From Mesorhizobium sp. (lineage in GTDB: Bacteria > Pseudomonadota > Alphaproteobacteria > Rhizobiales > Rhizobiaceae): a stretch of DNA of 64,000 bases. A model generated the notes under the pieces. It worked only from the letters and a program-made list of their open reading frames with translations, ran no database searches and was not told where the DNA came from. Shown here piece by piece: positions 35,570 to 45,496 of the stretch. The position numbers and the translations under genes are program-made. Location: NCBI RefSeq assembly GCF_004963255.1, contig NZ_SUGA01000012.1, forward strand, positions 1 to 64,000, written 5' to 3'. Numbering within the stretch: position 1 is the first letter of the stretch; the number at the start of each line of letters is the position of its first letter.

Positions 35570-38500
35570 ATGAACACCCATCTGATGATGTCGCGGCGCT
35601 TCGCGCCTCTCTTCTGGACGCAATTCCTCTCGGCCTTCAACGACAATTTCCTGAAGAACACGCTGGTGTTCCTCATTCTCTTCACGCTGGCGAAGGACCA
35701 GGCCGCGTCGCTGGTGACGCTGGCCGGCGCCATTTTCATGGCCCCCTTCCTGCTGCTTTCGGCGCTTGGCGGTGAGATCGCCGACCGCTTTGACAAGGCG
35801 CTGATCGCGCGGCGCCTGAAATTCACCGAGATCGCCGCGGCCGCCGTCGCTGTCGTCGGCATCGCGCTGTCCTCAGTCCCGGTGCTGATGACGGCGCTGT
35901 TGATGTTCGGCATCATCTCGGCGCTGTTCGGGCCGATCAAATACGGCATCCTGCCGGATCATCTCGAGCGCAAGGAACTGCCCAAGGCCAATGCCTGGAT
36001 CGAGTCGGCCACCTTCGCCGCGATCCTCGGCGGCACGATTGCCGGCGGCGTCGTTTCCGCCGACGGCATCGGCGTTTCGGTGTTCGGACCGATCATGATG
36101 GCGCTCGCCGTCGGCTGCTGGCTGGTCAGCCGCTACATCCCTGCCACGGGTTCGGCTGCTCCCAACCTCACCATCGACTGGAACATCTTGCGCTCGACCT
36201 GGCGGCAGGTCGCCGACCTGCGCACCGATACGCGCATCTGGCGCGCCGGCCTGATGACCTCCTGGTTCTGGCTGGTCGGGGCCATCGTGCTTTCGATCCT
36301 GCCGGCGATGATCAAGGATTCGCTTGGCGGCAATGAGATCGCCGTCACCGCCTATCTCGCAGTGTTCGCCGTCTCCATCGCCGTCGGCTCGGCCATCGCC
36401 GCCTGGATGTCGCAGGGCCGCATGGTGCTTTTGCCCGCGCCGGTCGGCACCGCGCTGATGGCGCTGTTCGGGCTGCACCTGGCCTGGACCATCGGCAGCA
36501 TGCAGCCTTCGCCGACAGCCGCCAGCCTTTCGTCCTTCTTCGCCGGCCCGAACACCATCCGTGTGGCCATCGACCTCGCCGGCATGGCCATCGCCGCCGC
36601 CTTCCTGGTGGTGCCGACCTTCGCCGCCGTGCAGGCCTGGTCGCCGGAGGCGCGCCGCGCCCGTGTCGTCGCGGCAGTCAGCATCGTCAATGCCGGCTTC
36701 ATGACCGTCGGCGGCATCCTTGTCGCCGCCATCCAGGCTGCCGGCGTCTCCATCGCGGGCATCCTGTTCGGCCTCGTCGTCGCCAACGCGATTGCCGCCT
36801 GGCTGATGCTGAAATTCCTGCCGACCAATCCGTTCCGCGACTTCGTCTCGATCCTGTTCCGCGCCTTCCTGCGGCTGGAGGTCGAGGGGCTCGACAATCT
36901 CAAGGCGGCCGGCAAGGCGCCGATCCTGGCGCTCAACCATGTCAGCTTCCTCGACGGTCCGCTGGCGCTGACGCTGACCGACGAGGAGCCGGTCTTCGCC
37001 ATCGACTACACGATCGCCCAGGCCTGGTGGATGAAACCCTTCATGAAGCTCGCCCGGGCGCTGCCGCTCAATCCGGCGAAGCCGATGTCGACCCGCACGC
37101 TGATCAAGATCGTGCAGGGCGGCGATCCGCTGGTCATCTTCCCGGAGGGCCGCATCACCGTCACCGGCGGCCTGATGAAGGTCTATGACGGCGCCGCCAT
37201 GGTCGCCGACAAGACCGGCTCGATGGTAGTGCCGGTGCGCATCGAGGGGCTGGAGAAGAGCTACTTCTCGCGGCTCTCCTCGCAGCATGTGCGCCATCGC
37301 CTGTTCCCGAAGGTCAAGGTGACCATCCTGGAGCCGGTAAAGCTCGAAGTCGCCCAGGAACTGAAGGGGCGTCAGCGCCGCGCCGCGGCGGGCTCCGCGC
37401 TCTACCAGGTGATGTCGGACCTCGTCTTCCGCACTCAGGACATCGACAAGACGGTGCTTCAGAAGATCATCGAGACGGCTCACGAGCGCGGCATGAAGGA
37501 ACTCGCCGTGCAGGATCCGGTCACCGGTTCGCTGAGCTACGGCAAGCTGCTCACCGCCGCCGCGGTGCTCGGCGAGAAGTTCGAGCATCTCTATGCGGGA
37601 CAAGCGACGCTGGGCATCATGCTGCCCAACGCCAACGGCTCATGCGCGACGCTGCTCGGCGTCATGTCGGCTGGCAAGGTGCCGGCGATGATCAACTTCA
37701 CCGCGGGTGCGGCCAACATCCTGTCGGCCTGCAAGGCGGCCGAGGTGAAGACCGTGCTCACCTCCCGCGCCTTCGTCGAGCAGGCCAAGCTCGGGCCGGT
37801 GGTGGAGGAGATCGGCCGTTCGGTCGACATCGTCTGGCTCGACGACCTGCGCGCCACGATCGGCATCAAGGACAAGCTGCTCGGCCTGTTGCGCAAGACG
37901 ACGCCGCGGGTGGCGCGCAAGGCGGACGATCCGGCAGCGATCCTGTTCACCTCCGGCTCGGAAGGCACGCCGAAGGGCGTGGTGCTGACCCATCGCAACA
38001 TCCTGGCCAACGCCGCCCAGGCCGCGTCGCGCATCGACTTCCACTCGGGCGACAAGGTGTTCAACGTGCTGCCGATCTTCCACTCCTTCGGCATGACGGC
38101 GGGAACGGTGCTGCCGCTGATTTCGGGCGTGCCGGTCTATTTCTACCCCTCCCCGCTGCACTACCGCATCGTGCCGGAACTGATCTACGGATCGAACGCG
38201 ACGATCATCTTCGGCACCGATACCTTCCTCGCCGGCTACGCCCGCACGGCGCATCCTTACGACTTCCGCTCGGTGCGCTACTGCTTCGCCGGCGCCGAGC
38301 CGGTCAAGGCGGCGACGCGCACGACCTATATGGAGAAGTTCGGCCTGCGCATCCTCGAGGGCTACGGCGTGACGGAAGCAGCCCCGGTGATCGCCATCAA
38401 CACGCCGATGTACAACAAGTCGGGCAGCGTCGGCAAAATCATGCCCGGCATGGAGTATCGCCTGGACCCGGTGCCCGGCGTCGACGAAGGCGGACGGCTG

Positions 38501-38974
38501 TTCGTGCGCGGCCCGAACGTCATGTCGGGCTATCTGCGGGCCGAGAACCCCGGCGTGATCGAGCCACTGAAAGACGGCTGGCACGACACCGGCGATGTCG
38601 TCACCGTCGATGATGCCGGCTTCATCTCGATTCGGGGCCGCGCCAAGCGCTTCGCCAAGATCGGCGGCGAGATGATCTCGCTGGCCGCGGTCGAGGCGCT
38701 GGCAGGCGAGCTCTGGAAAGGCTCGCCGTCAGCCGTCGCGGCGGTGCCGGACGCGCGCAAGGGCGAGAAGCTCATCCTGATCACAGAAGCTTCCGGCGCG
38801 ACCCGCGCGGACTTCCTCGCCTTCGCCAAGGCGAATGGCGCCATGGACCTGATGGTGCCGGCCGAGGTGCGCGTCGTGCCGAAAGTGCCGGTGCTCGGTT
38901 CCGGCAAGCTCGACTTCGCCGGCGTGACCAGGATGGTGCGCGGCGAGGAAGAGCTGAAGGTCAAGGCTGCTTGA
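35570..38974 (+). CDS. aas: Three-domain acyl-[ACP]-phospholipid acyltransferase / acyl-ACP synthetase
   Basis: A 1134-residue inner-membrane protein. Residues 1 to about 420 are an MFS-type transporter unit (LplT-like, starting RRFAPLFWTQFLSAFNDNFLKNT read as the LplT signature). Residues about 440-620 are a PlsC-type acyltransferase with the HX4D motif (H457, D462) and FPEGR. Residues about 640-1134 are an AMP-forming ligase with FTSGSEGTPKGVV near 793. The fusion would flip lysophospholipid inward, activate a fatty acid on ACP and re-acylate the lipid. The ATG at 35570 gives the usual family N-terminus. A convergent hairpin follows the stop. Confidence 0.9.
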   Translation: MNTHLMMSRRFAPLFWTQFLSAFNDNFLKNTLVFLILFTLAKDQAASLVTLAGAIFMAPFLLLSALGGEIADRFDKALIARRLKFTEIAAAAVAVVGIALSSVPVLMTALLMFGIISALFGPIKYGILPDHLERKELPKANAWIESATFAAILGGTIAGGVVSADGIGVSVFGPIMMALAVGCWLVSRYIPATGSAAPNLTIDWNILRSTWRQVADLRTDTRIWRAGLMTSWFWLVGAIVLSILPAMIKDSLGGNEIAVTAYLAVFAVSIAVGSAIAAWMSQGRMVLLPAPVGTALMALFGLHLAWTIGSMQPSPTAASLSSFFAGPNTIRVAIDLAGMAIAAAFLVVPTFAAVQAWSPEARRARVVAAVSIVNAGFMTVGGILVAAIQAAGVSIAGILFGLVVANAIAAWLMLKFLPTNPFRDFVSILFRAFLRLEVEGLDNLKAAGKAPILALNHVSFLDGPLALTLTDEEPVFAIDYTIAQAWWMKPFMKLARALPLNPAKPMSTRTLIKIVQGGDPLVIFPEGRITVTGGLMKVYDGAAMVADKTGSMVVPVRIEGLEKSYFSRLSSQHVRHRLFPKVKVTILEPVKLEVAQELKGRQRRAAAGSALYQVMSDLVFRTQDIDKTVLQKIIETAHERGMKELAVQDPVTGSLSYGKLLTAAAVLGEKFEHLYAGQATLGIMLPNANGSCATLLGVMSAGKVPAMINFTAGAANILSACKAAEVKTVLTSRAFVEQAKLGPVVEEIGRSVDIVWLDDLRATIGIKDKLLGLLRKTTPRVARKADDPAAILFTSGSEGTPKGVVLTHRNILANAAQAASRIDFHSGDKVFNVLPIFHSFGMTAGTVLPLISGVPVYFYPSPLHYRIVPELIYGSNATIIFGTDTFLAGYARTAHPYDFRSVRYCFAGAEPVKAATRTTYMEKFGLRILEGYGVTEAAPVIAINTPMYNKSGSVGKIMPGMEYRLDPVPGVDEGGRLFVRGPNVMSGYLRAENPGVIEPLKDGWHDTGDVVTVDDAGFISIRGRAKRFAKIGGEMISLAAVEALAGELWKGSPSAVAAVPDARKGEKLILITEASGATRADFLAFAKANGAMDLMVPAEVRVVPKVPVLGSGKLDFAGVTRMVRGEEELKVKAA

Positions 38975-38989
38975 TCTCAAGAGCTGGAG

Positions 38990-39013
38990 CAGGCCGGCGT
39001 TCAGGCCGGCCTG
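38990..39013. terminator. Hairpin between convergent aas and SDR genes
   Basis: CAGGCCGG and CCGGCCTG pair around an 8-nt loop, 16 bp after the aas stop. No U-run on either strand; a weak terminator candidate. Confidence 0.5.
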
Positions 39014-39054
39014 CCCGTCATTCACTGACAATCGGCATCTTGGCAGACGAATGT

Positions 39055-39780
39055 CTACATATTTGCCGCCGTCGGGCGCACGATCACTTCGTTGACGTCG
39101 ACGCCGTCGGGCTGTTCGAGGGCGAAGCGGATCGCGCGGGCGATGGCGTCCGGCGTCAGTGATTTCTGCCGCCACTCCTTCAAAGCCGCGGCCACCTGCG
39201 GGTCGCTGATGTCGTCGCCCAGTTCGGTCGCGGTCACGCCGGGCGAGATGATCGTGGCGCGGATGTCGTCATGCTCTTGGCGCAGGCCTTCGGTGATCGC
39301 CCACACCGCATATTTGGTGCCGCAGTAGACCGCCGCGGTGGGCAGAACGAGATGCGCGCCGACGGACGCCACGTTGACCACGTGCCCGTTTTTCTGCGCG
39401 ACGAAGCGTGGCAGCACCGAAGCGATCCCGTTCAGCACGCCGAAGATGTTGACGTTGATCATGCGCGCCCACTCATCGCGCTTCAGCGCGGCAAGCGGCG
39501 ACAGCGGCATGACGCCGGCATTGTTGACCAGCACATCGATCCGTCCAAATTCGGCGTGCGCGGCATCGGCGAAAGCATCGAAGCTCTCAGCCTTCGTTAC
39601 GTCGAGCTCGCGCCAGGCGACGTGTTCACCGATTTCCTCGGCCAGCGCCTTCAGACGCTCGCCGCGTCGGGCGCCGATAAACAGCCTGGCGCCCGCCGAT
39701 GAGAGCTCGCGAACCGTCGCTTCGCCGATGCCGCTCGAGGCGCCGGTGATCAATACAACCTTGTCTTTCAGTCCCGTCAT
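39055..39780 (-). CDS. Short-chain dehydrogenase/reductase
   Basis: A 241-residue classical SDR: cofactor motif TGASSGIG near the N-terminus with ARRGER after beta-2 (NADP preference likely), NNAG near 85, and the catalytic Ser...YCGTK. Closest in pattern to the clavaldehyde dehydrogenase/YdfG-like group of NADP-dependent oxidoreductases. The ATG at 39780 has AAGGAAA upstream. It is divergent from an AraC-type regulator (149 bp), a common arrangement in which that regulator controls it. Substrate unknown. Confidence 0.9.
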   Translation of the reverse strand: MTGLKDKVVLITGASSGIGEATVRELSSAGARLFIGARRGERLKALAEEIGEHVAWRELDVTKAESFDAFADAAHAEFGRIDVLVNNAGVMPLSPLAALKRDEWARMINVNIFGVLNGIASVLPRFVAQKNGHVVNVASVGAHLVLPTAAVYCGTKYAVWAITEGLRQEHDDIRATIISPGVTATELGDDISDPQVAAALKEWRQKSLTPDAIARAIRFALEQPDGVDVNEVIVRPTAANM

Positions 39781-39929
39781 GATCGTTTCCTTTTCGCTTG
39801 CGGTGACGGGTCGAAAAATGGTGGCGCGAAGGCGGAGAGCGGTAGCGTAATCGTCCAAAGAGTTTGCACGATCCTCCAAATAAACCGACCAAGCCTTGCA
39901 ACATTGCGCGCGATGCAGATTTATGCGGC

Positions 39930-40826
39930 ATGGACAAAATTGCCGACCTGGCTCAGCTGATCTCGCGGTTCGCACCGGTTTCCGGCATGTCCGGCACCGC
40001 TGTGCCCCGGCTGTCGCTCATTCGCGCCGACCATCCCAGCGCGCCGGTGCCAGCGGTCTACGAAGCTTCGCTTTGCATAATCGCCCAAGGGTCGAAGCGC
40101 GTCTCGCTGGCCGGCCAGAGCGTGATCTATGATGCATCGAGCTATCTTCTTGTTTCGGTCGACCTGCCTCTGGTCGGCCATGTTCTCGAGGCCAGTCCGG
40201 CCGCGCCATATCTTTGCTGCAAGATCGACTTCGACCCAGCGGCACTTGCCGACCTGCTTGTGATCGAGCGGCGGGTTTCTTCCGAGAAGGACTTGCCCGT
40301 GCTTGCCGTCTATCCAAGCGATCCTGACCTGATCGATGCCGCATGCCGATTGGTGAAGCTGCTCGATCGCCCCGAGACCATCGATGTCCTGGCCCCGCTC
40401 GTGGAGCGCGAAATCCTCTACCGTCTGCTCACCGGTCCGCATGGCGCAACGCTTCGTCAAATGGGAACCGTCGACAGCCACCTGAACCAGGTGAGCCGCG
40501 CCATCGCCACGATACGCAGCGGCTTCCACACGCAGTTGCGGATCGACGAGATTGCCGCCGCCTCAGGCATGAGCGCGTCGTCGCTTCACGCCCACTTCAA
40601 GGCGATCACACGCATGACCCCGCTCGAATATCAAAAGCAGCTACGCCTGCAGGAAGCGCGAAGGCTGATGCTGGCCGACGGGGCCAACGCCGGCACGGCC
40701 GGTTTCGCGGTCGGCTACGACAGCCCGTCCCAGTTCAGCCGCGAATATCGGCGCCTGTTCGGCGCCCCGCCCCGTCAGGACATCGAGCGCCTTCAGGCTA
40801 TACCCGGCTCGGCCGCGGCCTATTAA
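39930..40826 (+). CDS. AraC family transcriptional regulator
   Basis: A 298-residue regulator. The N-terminal half is the AraC_N-type effector domain (PSAPVPAVYEASLCIIAQGSK, LVSVDLPLVG); the C-terminal 100 residues hold two helix-turn-helix units (LRIDEIAAASGMSASSLHAHFK and AGFAVGYDSPSQFSREYRRLFG). The ATG at 39930 fits the family N-terminus (MDKIADLAQLI). It is divergent from the SDR gene, its probable target. Confidence 0.9.
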   Translation: MDKIADLAQLISRFAPVSGMSGTAVPRLSLIRADHPSAPVPAVYEASLCIIAQGSKRVSLAGQSVIYDASSYLLVSVDLPLVGHVLEASPAAPYLCCKIDFDPAALADLLVIERRVSSEKDLPVLAVYPSDPDLIDAACRLVKLLDRPETIDVLAPLVEREILYRLLTGPHGATLRQMGTVDSHLNQVSRAIATIRSGFHTQLRIDEIAAASGMSASSLHAHFKAITRMTPLEYQKQLRLQEARRLMLADGANAGTAGFAVGYDSPSQFSREYRRLFGAPPRQDIERLQAIPGSAAAY

Positions 40827-40872
40827 CCCTTTTGCTGAGCGGGGCAGCAGCCTGCAAACAGGCAAGCGCGCC

Positions 40873-40929
40873 TCAAACCACGACCACCACCTTGCCGAAC
40901 TGTTCGGGATAGGCGGCTGGGGGCAGCAA
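40873..40929 (-). pseudogene. C-terminal scrap of an MDR-type oxidoreductase
   Basis: The frame that stops at 40873-40875 ends LLPPAAYPEQFGKVVVVV. This matches the C-terminus of medium-chain zinc-less quinone oxidoreductases; the intact gene at 44407 ends GEQFGKIVVTV. Upstream the frame is not protein-like and no oxidoreductase core is present. It is probably the residue of a gene once linked to the SDR/AraC pair. Confidence 0.5.
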
Positions 40930-41008
40930 GGAGAAACTGCTCGCCCGCCCGCGCCTCAGACCCAATCTCGGAAATGCCTTTACCTGGGCTTTCAATTCGA
41001 ATGCAGTA

Positions 41009-43075
41009 TCACGCCGACTTCAGCACCGTGAACGGCCGTTTCTGCACCGGCCGCTTCGCCTGGAAACTTGCCGCCGGCAGCGGACGGCCGACGTGGTAGC
41101 CTTGCACCTTGTCGATGCCGAACTCGCGCATCAGCGCCATCTGCTCGTCGGTTTCCACGCCTTCGACCAGGATCTTGTGGCCGCGGTTGCGGACCAGCGC
41201 GATGATGTCCTGGAGCATGGCCATACCCTTCGGCGTGCCGCAGTCGTGCAGGAACGAACGGTCGATCTTGACCGTGTCGAAATCGATCAGGCGCAGCCAT
41301 GACAGGCCGGCGAAGCCAGTGCCGAAATCATCGAGCCAGATCCTGATGCCCAGGAGCTTCAGGTCGCTGATGCAGCGCAGGATGTCGGAGTCCATCTCCA
41401 GTTCGCGCCCCTCGGTGATCTCGAAGGCTAGCCGGCTGCCGGCGACGCCGGTCTCGCCGAGGATGCCGGCGACGGATGTCGCGAAGCCGGGCGTCTTGAG
41501 CTGGATCGGCGATACGTTAACGCTGACGAGACGAACATGGTCGTGCGCCAGCATATCCGTGCACACCTTCCTTATCGCCCAGCGCCCGAGCTCGAGGATG
41601 GCGCCGGTGCGTTCGGCGACGGGAATGAACAGGCTGGGCGGGACCAGTATGCCGTCGAGCATCTTCAGGCGCATCAGCGCCTCGACCGCTTCGAACCGGC
41701 CGGACGCGACATCCTGGATCGGCTGATAGACCAGCGAGACGAGATCCCGTTCGACGGCGATCTTCAGCAGGGCGGCGATGTTCTCGCTCTCGTCGCTCGA
41801 TTGTGGATCGGTCGGGTCGAACAATCGCGCGCAATTGCGGCCGCCGGCCTTCGCCAGGTACAGCGCGCGGTCGGCCTCGTGGATGATCTTCTCCAGCTTG
41901 CCGCCGGCCTGCGTCCTGGTAAAGGCGGCGCCGACGCTCACCGTCACGATAGAGGTGCCGTCCCGCCGCAGCTCATGTGTCAGCGCCAGGTCCTCCACCG
42001 TGCGGCAAATGGCTTGCGCGAGATCCGCGACCTGGTCCTTGTCGTTCATGCGCGCCAGCACGATGAATTCCTCGCCGCCATAGCGCCCGATCGAGCCATT
42101 GTGTTGCCGCACGAGATCGCTCAGCGCGTTGGCGACATGAATCAGGCAACGGTCGCCCTCCTGATGGCCGTAGCAGTCGTTGAACTTCTTGAAGAAATCG
42201 ACGTCGATGAGGATCGCCGCGAAACGAATGCCGAGCTTCTGCCAGTCGCTCCAGCAATCCCTGAGCTTCTCGTCGATCGCGCGGCGGTTCTCCAGGCCCG
42301 TCAGCGGATCGGTGCGCGACAGCCGCAACAGCGCCTTGCCACGCTCGGTGGCCTCCTTGTGCTGGATTTTGGCTTCCAGCGCGTTGAGGAAGACATTGTA
42401 GCGTTCTTCATTGAGCTTCCAGTTCACATAGGAGGTGAAGGTGAAGCATGAGACGTAGAACGTACCGAACACCATTTTGTACGTGAGCGATGCGGGCACG
42501 AAATAATTCACCACGTACAATATGCACAGGATTATGGTCGACGTGATGATCGACGTTTTGAAGCTGAACGTGAAGAAGAGGTTGGCACTCATCATGAAGA
42601 TCGTGCCGAACACCATATAGTATGCGACGGCTTGCCGGTCCGCGCCCAAGGATGTCGGCCAGAGCCAGCCGACATAGCCAAAGATAATGGCGGCGGCGCA
42701 GGTCATGTCCAGCCATTGCGTGGCAACGCCGCGGCGAAGCTGCCCTTCCAGCGTCAGAAGCGCCGTGAGGCCCACGGCAAAGCGCGCCGTGATCGTGTAG
42801 AGCGCCACATCCGGTATCAGCAGCAGATCCGTCGCAGAAAAAAGAACATAGATGGCAACGGCCATCCAAAGCCCAGGCCTGGCTTCCTTGCGCCGCTTCG
42901 CCTGCGATTCCTCACGGTAAAGGAAACGCAGTTCGTTCGGCCCCGGGCCCGGGCGCGGCTCGTAGGGCTCCACATGCGCCATATCGGCCAATCTGGACGC
43001 GACGCGTTCGTTCGCAATGAAACCCTGTTCAACGGGTTTTTGCGCTTCGAACTCTGTTCTCGCTTCTGCCCCCAC
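41009..43075 (-). CDS. Membrane-bound GGDEF-EAL cyclic-di-GMP protein
   Basis: A 688-residue protein. About six hydrophobic helices (residues 70-215) precede a GGDEF domain with GGEEF at 333-337 and an EAL domain with EALMR (465-469), ITEG (553-556), DDFGTG (582-587) and a later VEGVE. Both active sites look intact, so it may make and degrade c-di-GMP. No RxxD inhibitory site precedes GGEEF. The start is a GTG at 43075 with AGGAG 10 nt upstream; an ATG at 42982 is an alternative. It is divergent from a methyltransferase gene (222 bp). The membrane part does not match a named sensor family I can recognise. Confidence 0.9.
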   Translation of the reverse strand: MGAEARTEFEAQKPVEQGFIANERVASRLADMAHVEPYEPRPGPGPNELRFLYREESQAKRRKEARPGLWMAVAIYVLFSATDLLLIPDVALYTITARFAVGLTALLTLEGQLRRGVATQWLDMTCAAAIIFGYVGWLWPTSLGADRQAVAYYMVFGTIFMMSANLFFTFSFKTSIITSTIILCILYVVNYFVPASLTYKMVFGTFYVSCFTFTSYVNWKLNEERYNVFLNALEAKIQHKEATERGKALLRLSRTDPLTGLENRRAIDEKLRDCWSDWQKLGIRFAAILIDVDFFKKFNDCYGHQEGDRCLIHVANALSDLVRQHNGSIGRYGGEEFIVLARMNDKDQVADLAQAICRTVEDLALTHELRRDGTSIVTVSVGAAFTRTQAGGKLEKIIHEADRALYLAKAGGRNCARLFDPTDPQSSDESENIAALLKIAVERDLVSLVYQPIQDVASGRFEAVEALMRLKMLDGILVPPSLFIPVAERTGAILELGRWAIRKVCTDMLAHDHVRLVSVNVSPIQLKTPGFATSVAGILGETGVAGSRLAFEITEGRELEMDSDILRCISDLKLLGIRIWLDDFGTGFAGLSWLRLIDFDTVKIDRSFLHDCGTPKGMAMLQDIIALVRNRGHKILVEGVETDEQMALMREFGIDKVQGYHVGRPLPAASFQAKRPVQKRPFTVLKSA

Positions 43076-43297
43076 GCGGGCCCGCTCCTAGGGAAACAAC
43101 GGTTTGCCGAGCAATAAAATGCCACGGCGGGAGACAAGTTTGCGTTAACTCGAACCCGGATTCCGACCCGCAAAATATCTAATGAAGCGAGATGGTTAGC
43201 GGGAAATTAATCATATTATTAAAATGCTACCGATCGCCGTTGGCAAACGAGACATTCTACGCAATAGATTAATGGACTGTTAACCACGGAGTATCCG

Positions 43298-44332
43298 GTG
43301 CAAACCGTTTTTGATGGCAAAAGCCTGATTACCGCCGAGACGATTGCCGCAGGTCTGCATCGAGGAAAGCCCGAGCATCATGGCGAAGCGTTCGAAACGG
43401 CGCGCGCGGAGCTGGCGCTCATCCTGTTGACGACGCAGCAGCAGATCGAGCTGCGGAAGGATCCCGCCGAGATCGTTCGCCGGCTGCTGTCGGTGCTCAG
43501 CGCGCTGCGCTCTAGGGTCCATCCCGACGTTTGGCAGGCCTTGATACCGGTGGCGCAGAACCATGCGATCCTGCAATATTTCCTCCAGGATCCGCTCACG
43601 CACTGGTCCTTCACCAAGCCCAGGGGCTATTCCGGCGACGCCCAGTTGCTCGACTTTATCTATTGCGATCCGCATGTGGCCGACGACGTGGCCAACGCCT
43701 CGGGGATCGGCAAAGCGCTCTATAGCCACACCCAGAACGTGCCGTCCTGCGTCGCGGCCCGGGAACGGCGCGACCTCCTGACCCGCTATGTCGATGAGAC
43801 CGCCGCGATGAACGGGCCGGACGCCGAGGTGCTGGCGATCGCGGCCGGCCATTTGCGCGAAGCCAATCGTTCGAGGGCGCTCGCCGAGGGCGGGCTCAAG
43901 CGCTGGGTTGCGCTCGACCAGGACCCGCAGAGCGTCGGGCTGATCGCGCGCGACTTCCAGGGCACCGCGGTCGAGGCCGTGGACGGTTCGGTGCGGACCG
44001 TGCTGACTAGGGGCCACAAGCTCGGCAAGTTCGACCTCATCTACGCCTCGGGCCTTTATGACTACCTCCAGCACAACGTCGCCGTGAAGCTCACCAAGAC
44101 CTGCCTGCAGATGCTGAAGCCCAACGGCAGGTTCCTGTTTGCGAACTATGCCGAGGGCACGCCCGACGCCGGCTACCGGGAAACCTTCATGGACTGGGTG
44201 TTGCTGCTGCGCTCCGAGGCCGACATGTGGAACATCATCAACGCCAGCGTCGACCGCAACACCGTCGACGCGCAGGTGTTCTACGGCGAGAACCGCAACG
44301 TGCTCTACGCGGTTATCGAAAAGCGCGGGTAG
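43298..44332 (+). CDS. Class I SAM-dependent methyltransferase-like protein
   Basis: A 344-residue cytoplasmic protein. The C-terminal half is Rossmann-like (AEVLAIAAGHLRE, WVALDQDPQSV, KFDLIYASGLYDYL, LKPNGRFLFANY), consistent with a SAM methyltransferase, although the first glycine loop is degenerate. The N-terminal 130 residues are helical. It resembles proteins annotated as PhcB-like 3-hydroxypalmitate methyl ester synthesis enzymes; I hold that only tentatively. The start is a GTG with GGAG 6 nt upstream. Divergence from the GGDEF-EAL gene hints at a link between a methylated signal and c-di-GMP. Confidence 0.75.
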   Translation: MQTVFDGKSLITAETIAAGLHRGKPEHHGEAFETARAELALILLTTQQQIELRKDPAEIVRRLLSVLSALRSRVHPDVWQALIPVAQNHAILQYFLQDPLTHWSFTKPRGYSGDAQLLDFIYCDPHVADDVANASGIGKALYSHTQNVPSCVAARERRDLLTRYVDETAAMNGPDAEVLAIAAGHLREANRSRALAEGGLKRWVALDQDPQSVGLIARDFQGTAVEAVDGSVRTVLTRGHKLGKFDLIYASGLYDYLQHNVAVKLTKTCLQMLKPNGRFLFANYAEGTPDAGYRETFMDWVLLLRSEADMWNIINASVDRNTVDAQVFYGENRNVLYAVIEKRG

Positions 44333-44406
44333 CGACGGTCTGCGTAGTTCGGGCGGCATGATCGATCGGGCGCGCCGCTCGATCGAGCGCCGATCCTTTC
44401 AGGCCC

Positions 44407-45393
44407 TCACACAGTCACGACGATCTTGCCGAACTGTTCGCCCGCCTCGAGAAAGCGGTGCGCCTCGGCGATCGCCTCGAACCTAAACGTCCTGGCGATG
44501 ATCGGCCTCAGCGCGCCCGATGCGAGGCCATCGAGGATGAAGCGCTTGGCTGTTTGCAGCCGGGCGGGATCGCCGGTGATCTCGTGGACAAGGTAGCCGC
44601 GCAACGTCAACGTCTTCGCCAGGACCTCGAACAGCGGGAACGGCGTCGGCTCAGGGCTGAGGCCGCCATATTCGATGAGAATGCCGCCGTGCGCCATCGC
44701 GGCCGCAAGAGGCGTGAAGATCGGGCCGCCTACCGGGTCGAGCACGACCCGCACGCCTTGCGGCGCGATCGCTCTCAGCCGCGCTTGGAGATCGTCCTCA
44801 GCCAAGGCCACCACATGCGCGGCGCCGGCATCGAGCAATGCCGTCTTCTTGGCCGATGTCCGGGTGACGGCGATCGGCACGGCGCCAATTCTGTTGGCGA
44901 TCTGGATGGCGGCGAGCCCGACGCTGCTCGAAGCGGCGGTGATGACGACGGGCTCGTCACGGCACAGATGGGCGATATCGATCAGCGCGCCATAAGCGGT
45001 GAGATATTGCATCCATGTCGCCGCGGCGGCCTCGAACGAAAGCGATGGCGGATGCCTGACGACGAACTCGGCAGGAAAGGTCACAAGCTCGCCATAGGCA
45101 GGCCAGCGCGCCATCGATCGCGGCGGGATGATGCTGACCGCATCACCCGGCGCGAAACCAGCGACGCCCTCGCCGATCGCCTCGACAAAGCCGGCTGCCT
45201 CAAGACCGAGGCCTGACGGCAGCGATGGCGTTTCGATGTAAGTGCCGTTGCGCATCAAGGCATCGGCGCGGTTCAAGCCCAGTGCCCTGACGCGGATCCG
45301 AACCTCGCCAGGACCTGGCGACGGAACCGCTATCTCCTCGATGCGAAGCACCTCGGGACCGCCGTGACTGTGAAAGCGAACAACCCTTGCCAT
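44407..45393 (-). CDS. Zinc-less MDR quinone oxidoreductase / alcohol dehydrogenase
   Basis: A 328-residue medium-chain dehydrogenase/reductase. The N-terminal GroES-like part has GLNRADALMRNGTY and LGLEAAGFVEAIGEGV; the nucleotide part has VVITAASSSVGLAAIQIA, an SSSVG variant of the NADPH motif. Cys zinc ligands are absent, as in quinone oxidoreductases. It is divergent from a LysR gene (103 bp) that probably regulates it. Substrate unknown. Confidence 0.9.
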   Translation of the reverse strand: MARVVRFHSHGGPEVLRIEEIAVPSPGPGEVRIRVRALGLNRADALMRNGTYIETPSLPSGLGLEAAGFVEAIGEGVAGFAPGDAVSIIPPRSMARWPAYGELVTFPAEFVVRHPPSLSFEAAAATWMQYLTAYGALIDIAHLCRDEPVVITAASSSVGLAAIQIANRIGAVPIAVTRTSAKKTALLDAGAAHVVALAEDDLQARLRAIAPQGVRVVLDPVGGPIFTPLAAAMAHGGILIEYGGLSPEPTPFPLFEVLAKTLTLRGYLVHEITGDPARLQTAKRFILDGLASGALRPIIARTFRFEAIAEAHRFLEAGEQFGKIVVTV

Positions 45394-45496
45394 CCATGCA
45401 ACTCCAAATCCAATCGATGGAATGGAACTATGCAGGGGCGTGGAGAGCCGATAAATCGCTGTTCAGGCAGGACAGTCGAAACGATAGGTTTTCAAT

